A stretch of 64,000 nt of DNA from Catellicoccus marimammalium (GTDB lineage Bacteria > Bacillota > Bacilli > Lactobacillales > Catellicoccaceae). The stretch lies in assembly GCF_965139335.1 (NCBI RefSeq), contig NZ_CBCSEL010000005.1; one strand, given 5' to 3'. Position numbers and translations under genes: made by a program. The notes under the pieces are model-generated. The model was not told the DNA's origin. It made no database searches and was given only the letters and a program-made list of their open reading frames with translations. Below are positions 51,029 to 60,331 of the stretch, piece by piece; within the stretch, counting starts at the first letter, position 1; each line of letters starts with the position of its first letter.

Positions 51029-52033
51029 TCAAATTTTTTCACTTACACTTTCGCGCTTAATCAAGCTTGGTTCTAAGGTTTTATTAGCAATTGGGTGTTG
51101 TGGATTTTGAATTTTTTCAATTAAACTCTTTGCAGCAACTTGTCCCAATTCATAGATAGGTTGATGAATGGTAGTTAATGCTGGAGTAATATAAGAAGCC
51201 ATATCAATATTATCAAATCCCACAATAGAAATATCTTCTGGAATTTGGTATCCGTATTTAAAAAGCGAACGATAAACTCCGATTGCCATATAATCGTTCG
51301 CACATATAATAGCATCTATTTTTTTATCCTGCGATAAAAGAAATTCACAACCTTTATATCCACCTTCAACAGATAAATCCGTCTCAATCATCCATTCAGG
51401 GTGATATAGATGATATTTCTTCATTGCATTGATATAACCTTTTTCTCGTTCTTTTAATTGATAATACTTCTTATTTTCTTTAATATAGAAAATTTTTCGA
51501 TGTCCACAACGATAAAGTTCATCAATGGCTAATTGCATTCCTTGTTTTTCATCGATATCAATCTTTCCTTGCTCTCTTTTATTTCCTTGATTATCGAGTA
51601 ATAAAATCGGACAAGTGGCTTTGATATGTTTGAAATAATTCTCTTCTAAAGTGTAAGGAGTCGCTAAAATAATCCCTTCGACTGATCTGGAAAGCATTAA
51701 TTCAATTCCTTTTTTCTCCATTTTTGGAGAGTGTTGCGAATGAAATAATAAGACCGTATATCCTTCTTTGGTGGTAACAGATTCAATTCCTTTAAGTACT
51801 TCACCAAAAAAGAAGTCGGTTAAATCAGGAACAATTACACCTATCGTTTTATTTGCTTTTGTACTTAAATTTTGAGCATAAAAATCAGGATAGTAATGAT
51901 ATTGGGCAGCTAATTTTTTTACTCGTTCTTTGGTTTCTTTACTGAATCTTTCACCTTTACCACTTAAGATTAAAGAAACGGTCGTCGTAGATACTCCTGC
52001 TAAATCTGCTAATTGTTTCATTGTCAACTTCAT
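51029..52033 (-). CDS. LacI-family transcriptional regulator
   Basis: The 334-residue protein has the LacI helix-turn-helix and hinge (MKQLADLAGVSTTTVSLILSGKGERFSKETKERV) and a periplasmic-binding-protein-like sensor domain (IGVIVPDLTDFFFGEVLKGIE onward, then PEDISIVGFDN). It is closest in type to ribose/nucleoside repressors. ATG 52033 is preceded by AAGGA. It lies directly before cdd in the same direction, and the palindrome at 50992-51005 is its likely operator. The effector is probably a nucleoside or ribose derivative. Confidence 0.88.
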   Translation of the reverse strand: MKLTMKQLADLAGVSTTTVSLILSGKGERFSKETKERVKKLAAQYHYYPDFYAQNLSTKANKTIGVIVPDLTDFFFGEVLKGIESVTTKEGYTVLLFHSQHSPKMEKKGIELMLSRSVEGIILATPYTLEENYFKHIKATCPILLLDNQGNKREQGKIDIDEKQGMQLAIDELYRCGHRKIFYIKENKKYYQLKEREKGYINAMKKYHLYHPEWMIETDLSVEGGYKGCEFLLSQDKKIDAIICANDYMAIGVYRSLFKYGYQIPEDISIVGFDNIDMASYITPALTTIHQPIYELGQVAAKSLIEKIQNPQHPIANKTLEPSLIKRESVSEKI

Positions 52034-52105
52034 ATCGTTCACTTCCTTTCCTTCTTTTTTCTACTATATATTGTAACAAAAAAAGAGTACTTTTTTTATA
52101 GAACT

Positions 52106-52134
52106 TTGACACTGATATTAGAAAAGCGTATAGT
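52106..52134 (+). promoter_or_regulatory. Promoter of the ABC-F gene
   Basis: TTGACA (52106-52111), 17 bases, TATAGT (52129-52134). The RNA would start near 52141, giving a leader of about 85 bases. Confidence 0.75.
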
Positions 52135-52162
52135 TAAACCATATATACGATAGAGATAAACC

Positions 52163-52194
52163 ATCGAGGTTAGAGAAACTAACTTCGATTTTTT
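52163..52194 (+). terminator. Terminator-like hairpin in the ABC-F leader (attenuator)
   Basis: ATCGAGGTTAG (52163-52173) pairs with CTAACTTCGAT (52179-52189, one G-U) around AGAAA and is followed by six T residues. It stands between the promoter and the gene at 52227. Upstream CGAT and AAACC segments can pair with its left arm, so an antiterminator form is possible. This marks transcription attenuation. Confidence 0.75.
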
Positions 52195-52226
52195 AATAGA
52201 AAAATTAAAGTGAGGAAACAAAACTT

Positions 52227-53846
52227 ATGATTACGGTTAACAATGTCGGATTACATTTTTCCGATCGTAAATTATTTGAAAATGTAAATATTAAGTTCAC
52301 TCCTGGTCATTGTTATGGCTTAATTGGAGCGAATGGTGCAGGAAAATCTACTTTTTTAAAAGTTTTATCTGGAGAAATTGAACCTTCTACTGGAAATGTT
52401 TCACTAGGTCCTGATGAACGTTTAGCGGTATTAAAACAAAACCACTTTGATTATGAAGATTTTACGGTTTTAGATACAGTAATCATGGGACATAAACGTC
52501 TTTATGATGTAATGAAAGAAAAAGATGCCATTTATATGAAAGAAGATTTTTCAGATGAAGATGGAATTCGTGCTGCAGAATTAGAAGGAGAATTTGCGGA
52601 ACTAAATGGTTGGGAAGCAGAAGCAGAAGCAAGTCAATTATTACAAGGATTGAATATTCCTGAAAGCTTGCATCATTCTTTAATGAGTGAATTATCTAAC
52701 GCTCAAAAAGTAAAAGTTTTACTAGCCCAAGCTCTCTTTGGAGATCCTGATGTGCTTTTACTCGATGAACCAACAAATGGTTTAGATGCTCGTTCTATTG
52801 CTTGGTTAGAAGATTTCTTGATGAACTTTGAAAATACAGTCATCGTTATTTCCCATGACCGTCACTTTTTAAATGCTGTATGTACTCATATCGCAGATTT
52901 AGATTTCCAAAAAATTCAATTATATGTCGGAAACTACGACTTTTGGAAAGAATCTAGCCAATTAGCTGCCCAATTAAAAGCTAACGCAAATGCGAAAAAA
53001 GAAGAACAAATTAAAGAATTACAAGACTTCATCGCGCGCTTTAGTGCCAATGCCAGCAAATCAAAACAAGCAACTTCACGTAAAAAAATGTTAGAAAAAA
53101 TTACCTTAGAAGATATTCAACCTTCTTCTCGCCGTTTCCCATACATTGAGTTTAAACAAGAGCGTGAAATTGGTAATGATTTATTACGCGTTGAAGGCTT
53201 ATCGAAAACAATTGATGGTCACAAAATCTTAGATAACATCAGTTTTACTTTGAATCGTCAAGATAAAACTGCCTTTTTAGCCGATAACGATTTGGCGACA
53301 ACGACTCTTTTCAAAATTATTATGGGAGAAATGGAGCCTGATGAAGGAGAAATTAAATGGGGAGTGACTACTTCTCAATCTTACTTACCAAAAGATTTAA
53401 CTCCGGAATTTTCTGAAGAAGTAGAAATTTTAGATTGGTTACGTCAATATGCTTCAAAAGAACAGGAAGATAATACTTTCTTACGTAGTTTCCTTGGTCG
53501 TATGCTATTTTCTGGAGATGAAGTAAACAAAAAAGTAAATGTTCTTTCTGGTGGAGAAAAAGTACGTGTCATGTTAACAAAAATGATGATGCAAAATGCC
53601 AATGTTCTTGTTCTTGATGACCCAACAAACCACTTAGATTTAGAATCCATCACTGCTTTAAATGATGGCTTGAAAAAATTCCCAGGAGCCTTATTATTTA
53701 GCTCTCATGACCATGAATTTATTCAAACGTTAGCCAACCGTATTATTTTTATTTCAGATCAAGGTATGGTTGACCGCCAAGATACAACTTATGACGAATT
53801 TTTAGAAAACGAACAAGTCCAAAAACAAATCGAAGCGTTACGCTAA
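52227..53846 (+). CDS. ABC-F family ATPase (YbiT/YkpA-like)
   Basis: The 539-residue protein has two ABC domains and no membrane part, joined by the basic linker of the ABC-F class (about 235-300). Domain 1 has GANGAGKSTF, a diverged signature (LSNAQKVKVLLAQAL) and LLLDEPTNGLD. Domain 2 has an altered Walker A (ADNDLATTTLF) but LSGGEKVRVML and LVLDDPTNHLD. ABC-F proteins act on the ribosomal E site during translation stress; some give antibiotic resistance. Subfamily placement is by impression. GAGGAAAC precedes the ATG. A leader terminator suggests induction by slowed ribosomes. Confidence 0.87.
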   Translation: MITVNNVGLHFSDRKLFENVNIKFTPGHCYGLIGANGAGKSTFLKVLSGEIEPSTGNVSLGPDERLAVLKQNHFDYEDFTVLDTVIMGHKRLYDVMKEKDAIYMKEDFSDEDGIRAAELEGEFAELNGWEAEAEASQLLQGLNIPESLHHSLMSELSNAQKVKVLLAQALFGDPDVLLLDEPTNGLDARSIAWLEDFLMNFENTVIVISHDRHFLNAVCTHIADLDFQKIQLYVGNYDFWKESSQLAAQLKANANAKKEEQIKELQDFIARFSANASKSKQATSRKKMLEKITLEDIQPSSRRFPYIEFKQEREIGNDLLRVEGLSKTIDGHKILDNISFTLNRQDKTAFLADNDLATTTLFKIIMGEMEPDEGEIKWGVTTSQSYLPKDLTPEFSEEVEILDWLRQYASKEQEDNTFLRSFLGRMLFSGDEVNKKVNVLSGGEKVRVMLTKMMMQNANVLVLDDPTNHLDLESITALNDGLKKFPGALLFSSHDHEFIQTLANRIIFISDQGMVDRQDTTYDEFLENEQVQKQIEALR

Positions 53847-53847
53847 T

Positions 53848-53885
53848 AAAAAGACCTAGGAAAAAATTTTTTCCTAGGTCTTTTT
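53848..53885. terminator. Bidirectional terminator
   Basis: AAAAAGACCTAGGAAAAAA is followed by its perfect reverse complement, giving a 19-bp palindromic stem between the converging ABC-F and gntP genes. Confidence 0.92.
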
Positions 53886-53888
53886 TTA

Positions 53889-55193
53889 TTAAAGAAGAGA
53901 AAGTAACGATAAAATACCAAAAGAAGTTAATCCACCAATAATCGTCATCATCGTCCATGTTTTTAATGTCGTTTTGATATCTAAATTGAAATATTCTTTA
54001 AACAACCAAAAACCTGGATCATTGATATGAGAACAAAACATACTTCCCGCTCCAATCGCTAAGGCAACAAGTACTACTTCCCATTGATTACTACTATGTA
54101 ACAAAGGTTGCATCATTCCTGCAGTAGTTAATGCAGCTACTGTACTACTTCCTAATAAAATTCGCATCGTGCCTGCAATAGCAAAGCCCATAACTAATGG
54201 GGATAAGTGCCAGTGACTACATAAATTCGTAATCGTTTCAGTAACACCACTATCGATGAATACTTGTTTTAATCCACCTCCAGCACCATTGATTAAAAGT
54301 ACGTTGGCAATCGATTGAATCGCTACCGTCATCGCTGCCATTAATTTATCTGTCGTATGTCCTTTTTTCCATCCAAAAAAGTAAAGTAATAATAGCAATG
54401 TAATTAAAAGAGCAACTACGGGTTGACCTAAAAATTGAATCCAACCTACTCCTTGATGGACAAATAAAGGAATAAAAGATCCAGCCGCAATTAACAAAAT
54501 AGGTAATAGCATGAACAATAGACTACTGCGGAAAGTGACTTGTTGTCCTTCTACTTTTTCATCAATTTCTATATGATTTAAATCCCAATGTTCATGACAG
54601 AAATAAAAGCGTGGCCATAAAATTCCAGAAACGGTAATAGAACAAAAAGCAACTCCTAATCCAACAACAATTAATAACCCTTCATTTACATGTAATGCTT
54701 TAATTACTTCTACCATCCCTGGATGAGGAGGGAAAAAAGTATGAATCGTTAATAAAGCAGAACAAGCAGGAATCCCTAGCCATAAGGGCGAAACTTTCAT
54801 CTTATGAGCAATTTTAATAACGATAGGAATAAATAAAATAAACCCAGCATCAAAAAAGAGCGCAAAACCGATGATTACTCCAGATAAAATGACTGCAAAT
54901 TGAGCGTATCGCCCCCCGACACGGTCTAAAATTGTATCAGCGATAACATTGGCTGCACCGCTCATTTCCATCATTTTAGCAATCATTCCCCCTAATCCTA
55001 AAATTAAGGCAAGTGATCCTAAAATAGAGCCAATCCCATTTTCTACAGATTGTAAAACGCCCGACAAAGGAAGACCAAGTAATAATCCACCAATGATAGA
55101 CATCAATAGCATGGATAAAAATGCATTAAATTTTTTATACCCTGTTAAATACAGAAGTACTAAAATGATAAAAAGGACAATGATTAATTTCAA
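53889..55193 (-). CDS. Gluconate:H+ symporter family permease (GntP)
   Basis: The 434-residue protein has about twelve to thirteen spans and GntP signatures: GLGGMIAKMMEMSGAANVIAD, FFDAGFILFIPIV and IHTFFPPHPGMV. It imports gluconate or a related sugar acid with protons. The start is TTG 55193, 7 bases behind AAGGG; no ATG fits. No gluconate kinase adjoins, so the substrate stays open. It is divergent from the PAP2 gene. Confidence 0.87.
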   Translation of the reverse strand: MKLIIVLFIILVLLYLTGYKKFNAFLSMLLMSIIGGLLLGLPLSGVLQSVENGIGSILGSLALILGLGGMIAKMMEMSGAANVIADTILDRVGGRYAQFAVILSGVIIGFALFFDAGFILFIPIVIKIAHKMKVSPLWLGIPACSALLTIHTFFPPHPGMVEVIKALHVNEGLLIVVGLGVAFCSITVSGILWPRFYFCHEHWDLNHIEIDEKVEGQQVTFRSSLLFMLLPILLIAAGSFIPLFVHQGVGWIQFLGQPVVALLITLLLLLYFFGWKKGHTTDKLMAAMTVAIQSIANVLLINGAGGGLKQVFIDSGVTETITNLCSHWHLSPLVMGFAIAGTMRILLGSSTVAALTTAGMMQPLLHSSNQWEVVLVALAIGAGSMFCSHINDPGFWLFKEYFNLDIKTTLKTWTMMTIIGGLTSFGILSLLSLL

Positions 55194-55256
55194 AGTGCAA
55201 CCCTTCTTTCTATATTTTTGTTATAATCAGTCATAGATTTAATTAAGGAGGAAAAC

Positions 55257-55922
55257 ATGAAAGAAAAAAATCGTCTCTACTGGCAATTTGCAGGTAGTTG
55301 TTTTTTACTTATTTTTGTCTTTTTTACTTATGTTGTTAAATTTTATCCCCAATCTCAATGGCTTCAACGCTTAGATCTTTGGGGGCAATCTCTCCAACAA
55401 ATCATTACACCACAAAAAACTGCCTTTTTCCAATATCTTACTCAATTAGGCAGTGGACAAAATATTTTTATTTTTACTATTATTGTCCTTTGTTTATTGA
55501 TTTTATTTCGACAAAAAATAGCCGCTCTTTGGTTTAGTTTTATGATGATTATGGGACCTATTTTAGGTACTTCTATTATCAAACAAGTCGTACAACGTCC
55601 ACGTCCACAAGGAATTCAACTTGTACATGAGACTACATTTAGTTTCCCTTCAGGACATACCATTGCAGCGATTTGTTGTTATGGAACGACTCTTCTAATC
55701 ATTCATGTCTTAGTCAAAAATCGCTTATTAAAAGCGATAATGTCTCTTTTCTTTGCCTTCATCATTATTGGTATTTTAATGAGTCGAATTTATTTAGGAG
55801 CTCATTTCTTATCTGATGTGATTGGTGGCGCAAGTTTTAGTTTAGGAATTCTTTGTTTAACCTATCCGATTTATCGACAAAAGCAATTTATTTATGATTT
55901 TAAAGGAAAAAGGAGAAAATAA
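55257..55922 (+). CDS. PAP2-family membrane phosphatase
   Basis: The 221-residue protein has six spans and the three phosphatase motifs: KQVVQRPRP, FPSGHTIAA and SRIYLGAHFLSDVIGG. Members remove phosphate from lipid substrates such as undecaprenyl diphosphate or phosphatidylglycerophosphate. AAGGAGG precedes the ATG. It leads an operon with mnmL and mnmM (2-base gap), with no obvious functional link. Confidence 0.88.
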   Translation: MKEKNRLYWQFAGSCFLLIFVFFTYVVKFYPQSQWLQRLDLWGQSLQQIITPQKTAFFQYLTQLGSGQNIFIFTIIVLCLLILFRQKIAALWFSFMMIMGPILGTSIIKQVVQRPRPQGIQLVHETTFSFPSGHTIAAICCYGTTLLIIHVLVKNRLLKAIMSLFFAFIIIGILMSRIYLGAHFLSDVIGGASFSLGILCLTYPIYRQKQFIYDFKGKRRK

Positions 55923-55924
55923 CG

Positions 55925-56884
55925 ATGACTTTCATCTATAGTAATGACCATAAACGATATCATACCTGGAACTACTTTTTACGTGAACGTTTTGGTGGAA
56001 AAGTATTTAAAGTACCCATTGATGGCGGTTTTGACTGCCCTAACCGAGACGGTACTGTCGCAAAAGGTGGTTGTACTTTCTGTAGTGTTTCTGGTTCTGG
56101 AGATATGATTATTGCTCCAACCGATCCTCTACCTGAACAATTTGTCAAAGAAGTAGATGCCATGCATCAAAAATGGCCTTCCGCACAACAATTTTTAATT
56201 TACTTCCAAAACTTCACCAATACTCATGCTCCAGTTGAAATTATTAAAGAGCGTTATGAGCAAGTGATTCATCAACCTGGAGTTGTAGGTCTTTGTATTG
56301 GGACTCGTCCTGATTGTTTACCAGAAGAGACCATTGATTATCTAGCAGAAATTAATGAACAGATGTACGTCCTTGTTGAACTTGGGTTACAAACGACTTA
56401 CGAAGAAACAAGTGATCGCATTAACCGTGCACATACCTATGCCTGTTATGTAGATGCAGTAGAACGATTACGTAAAAGAAATATTGAAGTCTGCGTCCAT
56501 TTAATTAATGGCTTACCAGGAGAAACTCCAGAAATGATGGTAGAAAATGTGCGTCGAGTGGTAAAAGATACAGATATTCAAGGAATGAAATTACATTTAA
56601 TGCATCTCATTAAAAATACAAAAATGATTCAGGATTACGAAAATGGAACATTAAAACTAATGGATAAAGATACTTATGTAAAAACGATTTGTGATCAGTT
56701 AGAATTAATTCCACCAGAAATTGTGATTCAACGAGTGACTGGAGATGCACCTTGGGATAGTTTAATTGGTCCAATGTGGTCGCGTCAAAAATGGGAAGTT
56801 TTAAATGCCATTGATGAAGAATTAGTTCGTCGTGATTCTTATCAAGGAAAATACAATGCCAGAGAGGAGAATTACCATGCGTAG
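55925..56884 (+). CDS. mnmL: Radical SAM protein for tRNA wobble uridine modification (MnmL/YtqA)
   Basis: The 319-residue protein belongs to the TIGR01212 radical SAM family. Its cluster-binding cysteines lie in DCPNRDGTVAKGGCTFCSVSG near residue 38. YtqA (MnmL) is linked with MnmM in B. subtilis to the Gram-positive route for (c)mnm5U at the tRNA wobble position. The next gene is the MnmM homologue, overlapping by 8 bases, which supports this assignment. GGAGAAAA precedes the ATG. Confidence 0.85.
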   Translation: MTFIYSNDHKRYHTWNYFLRERFGGKVFKVPIDGGFDCPNRDGTVAKGGCTFCSVSGSGDMIIAPTDPLPEQFVKEVDAMHQKWPSAQQFLIYFQNFTNTHAPVEIIKERYEQVIHQPGVVGLCIGTRPDCLPEETIDYLAEINEQMYVLVELGLQTTYEETSDRINRAHTYACYVDAVERLRKRNIEVCVHLINGLPGETPEMMVENVRRVVKDTDIQGMKLHLMHLIKNTKMIQDYENGTLKLMDKDTYVKTICDQLELIPPEIVIQRVTGDAPWDSLIGPMWSRQKWEVLNAIDEELVRRDSYQGKYNAREENYHA

Positions 56885-57449
56885 CGCCATGCGATATAGT
56901 CATATCCTTTTAACAGAGGCACTTTCAGAAGGTGGTGTAGCGGTAGACGCTACGATGGGAAATGGAAATGATACCTTATTTTTGAGTCAATTATTAGAAG
57001 ATCAGGGACAAGTTTTTGCCTTTGATATTCAAGAGCAAGCTTTACAAAATACCAGGGAAAAATTAACTGAAAATCAGGCACCAGAAAATACCACACTCTA
57101 TCATTTAGGGCATGAAAAAATGGAAGAGGTTTTACCAGAAGATATTCAAATTCAAGCAGCGATTTTTAATTTAGGTTATCTACCAAAAAGTGATAAAAAA
57201 ATTATTACTCTTCCAGAAACGACATTAAAAGCATTTGAATTTATTTTAAATCATTTAGCGGTAGGTGGTCGTTTAGTTTGTGTACTTTATTATGGACATG
57301 AGGGTGGAGAGGAAGAAAAAAATGCTGTATTATCTTATGCAGCTAAATTACCACAACAACAATATCAAGTGTTAACCTATCAATTTATTAACCAAATTCA
57401 TTGTCCACCGATTTGTCTTTGTATTGAAAAAATAAAAGAAGAGCATTAA
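56877..57449 (+). CDS. mnmM: tRNA 5-(aminomethyl)-2-thiouridine methyltransferase MnmM (YtqB)
   Basis: The 190-residue class I SAM methyltransferase has the SAM loop VDATMGNGNDTLFL, FAFDIQEQAL and NLGYLPKSDK as catalytic region (NLGYLP is diagnostic). It adds the methyl group that completes mnm5s2U at tRNA position 34 in Gram-positive bacteria. The start is ATG 56877 behind AGGAG, inside the end of mnmL. A longer frame from 56832 would add 15 residues without a ribosome site. Confidence 0.88.
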   Translation: MRSAMRYSHILLTEALSEGGVAVDATMGNGNDTLFLSQLLEDQGQVFAFDIQEQALQNTREKLTENQAPENTTLYHLGHEKMEEVLPEDIQIQAAIFNLGYLPKSDKKIITLPETTLKAFEFILNHLAVGGRLVCVLYYGHEGGEEEKNAVLSYAAKLPQQQYQVLTYQFINQIHCPPICLCIEKIKEEH

Positions 57450-57464
57450 ATGCTCTTCTTTTTT
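57434..57464. terminator. Bidirectional terminator
   Basis: AAAAGAAGAGCAT pairs with ATGCTCTTCTTTT around the shared stop region of the converging mnmM and exporter genes, whose coding ends overlap by 4 bases. Confidence 0.9.
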
Positions 57465-58909
57465 CTTTGCCATAAAAATAGTAATAGTAGAGAAATTGCC
57501 ATAATTACAATAGAAACAAAGAAAATATGATGTAATCCACTATACATAATTGTGCGCAATGGATGCAAAATATTTTCTGGAATATTATGAGCAGTTTGTA
57601 CGTTCATAAATTCATTTAAATCTTGTTTTTGAATTTGTGGATATTGTTTCATTGTATGGTTCATACTCATATTTAATACTGTTCCGTATACTGCTACCAT
57701 TACAGATTGTCCTAAGGTACGGAATAATGTATTTAATGAAGTAGCACTACCGACAAGGTCTAATTCTACACTTTCTTGAACAGCAACCGTAGAAGTGGTC
57801 ATACTCATTCCAAATCCAATTCCTAGTAGAATACCTGTAGCACAGAAAATAAGATATGGCGTAGCTAAAGGATAAATACTATAAATAATAGTTGCCACAA
57901 ATAATAGGCTAGAGCCAATCATTAAAATTTGGTTAACAGAGCGTTTTACTAGTAATTTACCTACTAAGAATGAACCTACCATCCAAAAAATTGACATTGG
58001 TGCTAAAGCCATTCCACTTAAAGTAGCGCTCGTTCCATTTAATGTTTGTAGCCACATTGGTGTATATACTTCTACTCCAGTTAAAAAGCCACTCACGCAA
58101 AAAGTTACGCAGTTAATAATTAGTACAATTTTAGATCCAAATAGACGTGGAGCGATAATCGGATCTTCCACTTTCTTTTCGACACGTAAAAATAGCCAAA
58201 ATAAAAGAGCACTCGCAACTAATAATACAACGATAGAGAAGCTAAATCCTTGCTCTCCAAAAATTTGGAACGCATATAAAAATAATAATAAGAAAGTCAT
58301 TAATAATAATGAACCTTTCCAATCCAATTTTCCTGTACTATGATATTGACTTTTATCTTCTTGGAAGCCAAAAATCATCATTAAAATTACGATAATACCG
58401 ATAGGAACATTAATTAAAAAGATCCAATGCCAGCTCATATATTGAACAATCATTCCTCCAATTAAAGGAGCAACAATACTAGCAATCCCCCAAGCGGCAT
58501 TATTTAATCCCATAATATTTGCTCGTTCTTCTGCTGTATATAGGTCAGCAATAATCGTTAAAGATAAAGGTAAAATAGAGCCAGCCCCAATTCCTTGAAT
58601 GGCACGAGAGACAATTAAAAATTCCATACTTTGTGAGAAACCACAAAGAGTAGAACCAATAATAAAAATAGAAATTCCGATAATAAATACTGTTTTTCTC
58701 CCTTGGCGGTCGGCTAATTTTCCATAAATGGGTGTCATAATCGCACTCATTAATAAATAAATTGAAAATACCCAGTTCATAATCGCTAAACCATCTAAAG
58801 AAGCAATGATTGTTGGCATCGCTGTCGTTACGATTGTTCCTTCAATGGCAGACATAAAAGTAGCGATAAACAAGGCAGTTGTAACTACTAATTTTCTTTG
58901 TTTTGTCAT
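57446..58909 (-). CDS. MFS drug exporter, DHA2 (EmrB/QacA) family
   Basis: The 487-residue protein has 14 spans. Signatures are FMSAIEGTIVTTAMPTI in the first span (motif D1), GKLADRQGRKTVF (motif A) and RAIQGIGAGSILPLS, WGIASIVAPLIGG (motif C). It probably exports a toxic cation or drug by proton antiport. AAAGGAAAG precedes the ATG. No regulator adjoins. Confidence 0.9.
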   Translation of the reverse strand: MTKQRKLVVTTALFIATFMSAIEGTIVTTAMPTIIASLDGLAIMNWVFSIYLLMSAIMTPIYGKLADRQGRKTVFIIGISIFIIGSTLCGFSQSMEFLIVSRAIQGIGAGSILPLSLTIIADLYTAEERANIMGLNNAAWGIASIVAPLIGGMIVQYMSWHWIFLINVPIGIIVILMMIFGFQEDKSQYHSTGKLDWKGSLLLMTFLLLFLYAFQIFGEQGFSFSIVVLLVASALLFWLFLRVEKKVEDPIIAPRLFGSKIVLIINCVTFCVSGFLTGVEVYTPMWLQTLNGTSATLSGMALAPMSIFWMVGSFLVGKLLVKRSVNQILMIGSSLLFVATIIYSIYPLATPYLIFCATGILLGIGFGMSMTTSTVAVQESVELDLVGSATSLNTLFRTLGQSVMVAVYGTVLNMSMNHTMKQYPQIQKQDLNEFMNVQTAHNIPENILHPLRTIMYSGLHHIFFVSIVIMAISLLLLFLWQRKKKSI

Positions 58910-58944
58910 CTTCTTTCCTTTCTTTTTTGTATTTATTACAACAA

Positions 58945-58982
58945 AAAAGAGGGACGAGTATATAGGCTCAGTCTCCTCTTTT
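58945..58982 (-). terminator. Terminator of metK
   Basis: AAAAGAGG and CCTCTTTT form the base of a longer imperfect stem; U residues follow on the minus strand. It lies 11 bases past the metK stop. Confidence 0.75.
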
Positions 58983-58992
58983 GTGTTACTTA

Positions 58993-60177
58993 TTATTTAG
59001 TTAACGCAGCTTTTAATGCATCTACTTTATCTGTACGTTCCCATGGTAAATCTACATCGGTACGACCGAAGTGACCATAAGCTGCTGTTTGTTTATAAAT
59101 TGGTCGACGTAAGTCTAACATTTTAATAATTCCTGCTGGGCGTAAATCAAAGACTTTACGAACGGCAGCAATTAATTGCTCTTCTGTATACTCACTAGTA
59201 CCAAAAGTATCAATGGCAATAGATACAGGTTCTGCCACACCAATCGCATAAGCTAATTGAACTTCACATTTATGAGCTAAACCAGCAGCGACAATATTTT
59301 TGGCAATATAGCGAGCAGCATAACTAGCAGAGCGGTCTACTTTTGTTGCATCTTTTCCTGAGAAAGCTCCACCACCATGACGAGCATATCCACCATAAGT
59401 ATCTACGATAATTTTACGTCCTGTTAATCCTGCATCTCCACAAGGGCCACCGATAACAAAACGGCCGGTTGGATTAATATAATATTTTGTATCTTCATCT
59501 AATAATTCTTTTGGCATTACTTCGTCAATGACATAAGTACGCATATCTTTTTGAATTTGTTCTAAAGATACATCTGGATCATGTTGTGTACTTAAAACAA
59601 TCGTATCAATACGTTTGGCTTTATCATTTTCATCATATTCTACCGTTACTTGTGCTTTTCCATCTGGACGTAAGTAAGGTAAAATTCCTTCTTTACGAAC
59701 TTCTGCTAGACGTTTTGTTAAACGATGACTTAACGCAATTGGTAATGGCATTAATTCTTCTGTTTCATCAATCGCAAAACCAAACATTAAGCCTTGGTCT
59801 CCAGCACCTGTATCGCTATTTTCATCCGTAGATTGGTCTAACGCTTGGTCTACCCCTTGAGCAATGTCTGGAGATTGTTCATCAATCGCTACTTGCACAG
59901 CACAAGTATCTCCATCAAAACCATATTTAGCACGAGTATAACCAGCATCTTTAATCGCTTGGCGAACGACTTTTTGAATATCAACATAAGTACTTGTTGT
60001 AATTTCACCAAACACCAATACTAATCCAGTAGTTACCGCTGTTTCACAAGCAACGCGTGCCATTGGATCTTTTTCCAAAATCGCATCTAAAATCGCATCA
60101 CTAATTTGGTCCGCTAACTTATCTGGATGTCCTTCCGTTACGGATTCGGAAGTAAATAATTTTTTTTCTTTTTCCAT
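58993..60177 (-). CDS. metK: S-adenosylmethionine synthase
   Basis: MetK makes SAM from methionine and ATP. The 394-residue protein has SVTEGHPDKLADQISDAILD at the N-terminus, GAGDQGLMFGFA, and GGGAFSGKDATKVDRSASYAARY. The ribosome site GGGGG is part of an SMK-box riboswitch, so SAM represses its own synthesis at translation. It is a single gene with its own promoter and terminator. Confidence 0.98.
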   Translation of the reverse strand: MEKEKKLFTSESVTEGHPDKLADQISDAILDAILEKDPMARVACETAVTTGLVLVFGEITTSTYVDIQKVVRQAIKDAGYTRAKYGFDGDTCAVQVAIDEQSPDIAQGVDQALDQSTDENSDTGAGDQGLMFGFAIDETEELMPLPIALSHRLTKRLAEVRKEGILPYLRPDGKAQVTVEYDENDKAKRIDTIVLSTQHDPDVSLEQIQKDMRTYVIDEVMPKELLDEDTKYYINPTGRFVIGGPCGDAGLTGRKIIVDTYGGYARHGGGAFSGKDATKVDRSASYAARYIAKNIVAAGLAHKCEVQLAYAIGVAEPVSIAIDTFGTSEYTEEQLIAAVRKVFDLRPAGIIKMLDLRRPIYKQTAAYGHFGRTDVDLPWERTDKVDALKAALTK

Positions 60178-60185
60178 TTTTCTAT

Positions 60186-60254
60186 TCCCCCTTAATGAAT
60201 CGGTTACAAGGCATCTTTATCCGTACAGATAAATCCTATCGGGAAGCTGTAACG
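60186..60254 (-). promoter_or_regulatory. SMK-box (SAM-III) riboswitch of metK
   Basis: The leader contains GCTTCCCGATAGGATTTATC and further on AAGATGCCTTGTAACCGA, then GGGGG (60187-60191) before the ATG, matching the SMK box of enterococci and streptococci. The promoter is TTGGCA (60284-60289), 17 bases, TATAAT (60261-60266). With SAM bound, the ribosome site is paired and metK translation stops. Confidence 0.92.
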
Positions 60255-60290
60255 TTTAACATTATAGCATTTATCTTTTCTCTTGCCAAT

Positions 60291-60320
60291 AAAAAAACCG
60301 TGTCGCCCCCCGACACGGTT
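60291..60320 (-). terminator. Terminator of the parA-to-DUF1129 operon
   Basis: AACCGTGTCG (60296-60305) pairs perfectly with CGACACGGTT (60311-60320) around CCCCC; U residues follow on the minus strand, 11 bases past the DUF1129 gene and next to the metK -35 box. Confidence 0.93.
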
Positions 60321-60331
60321 ATTTATTCTCG

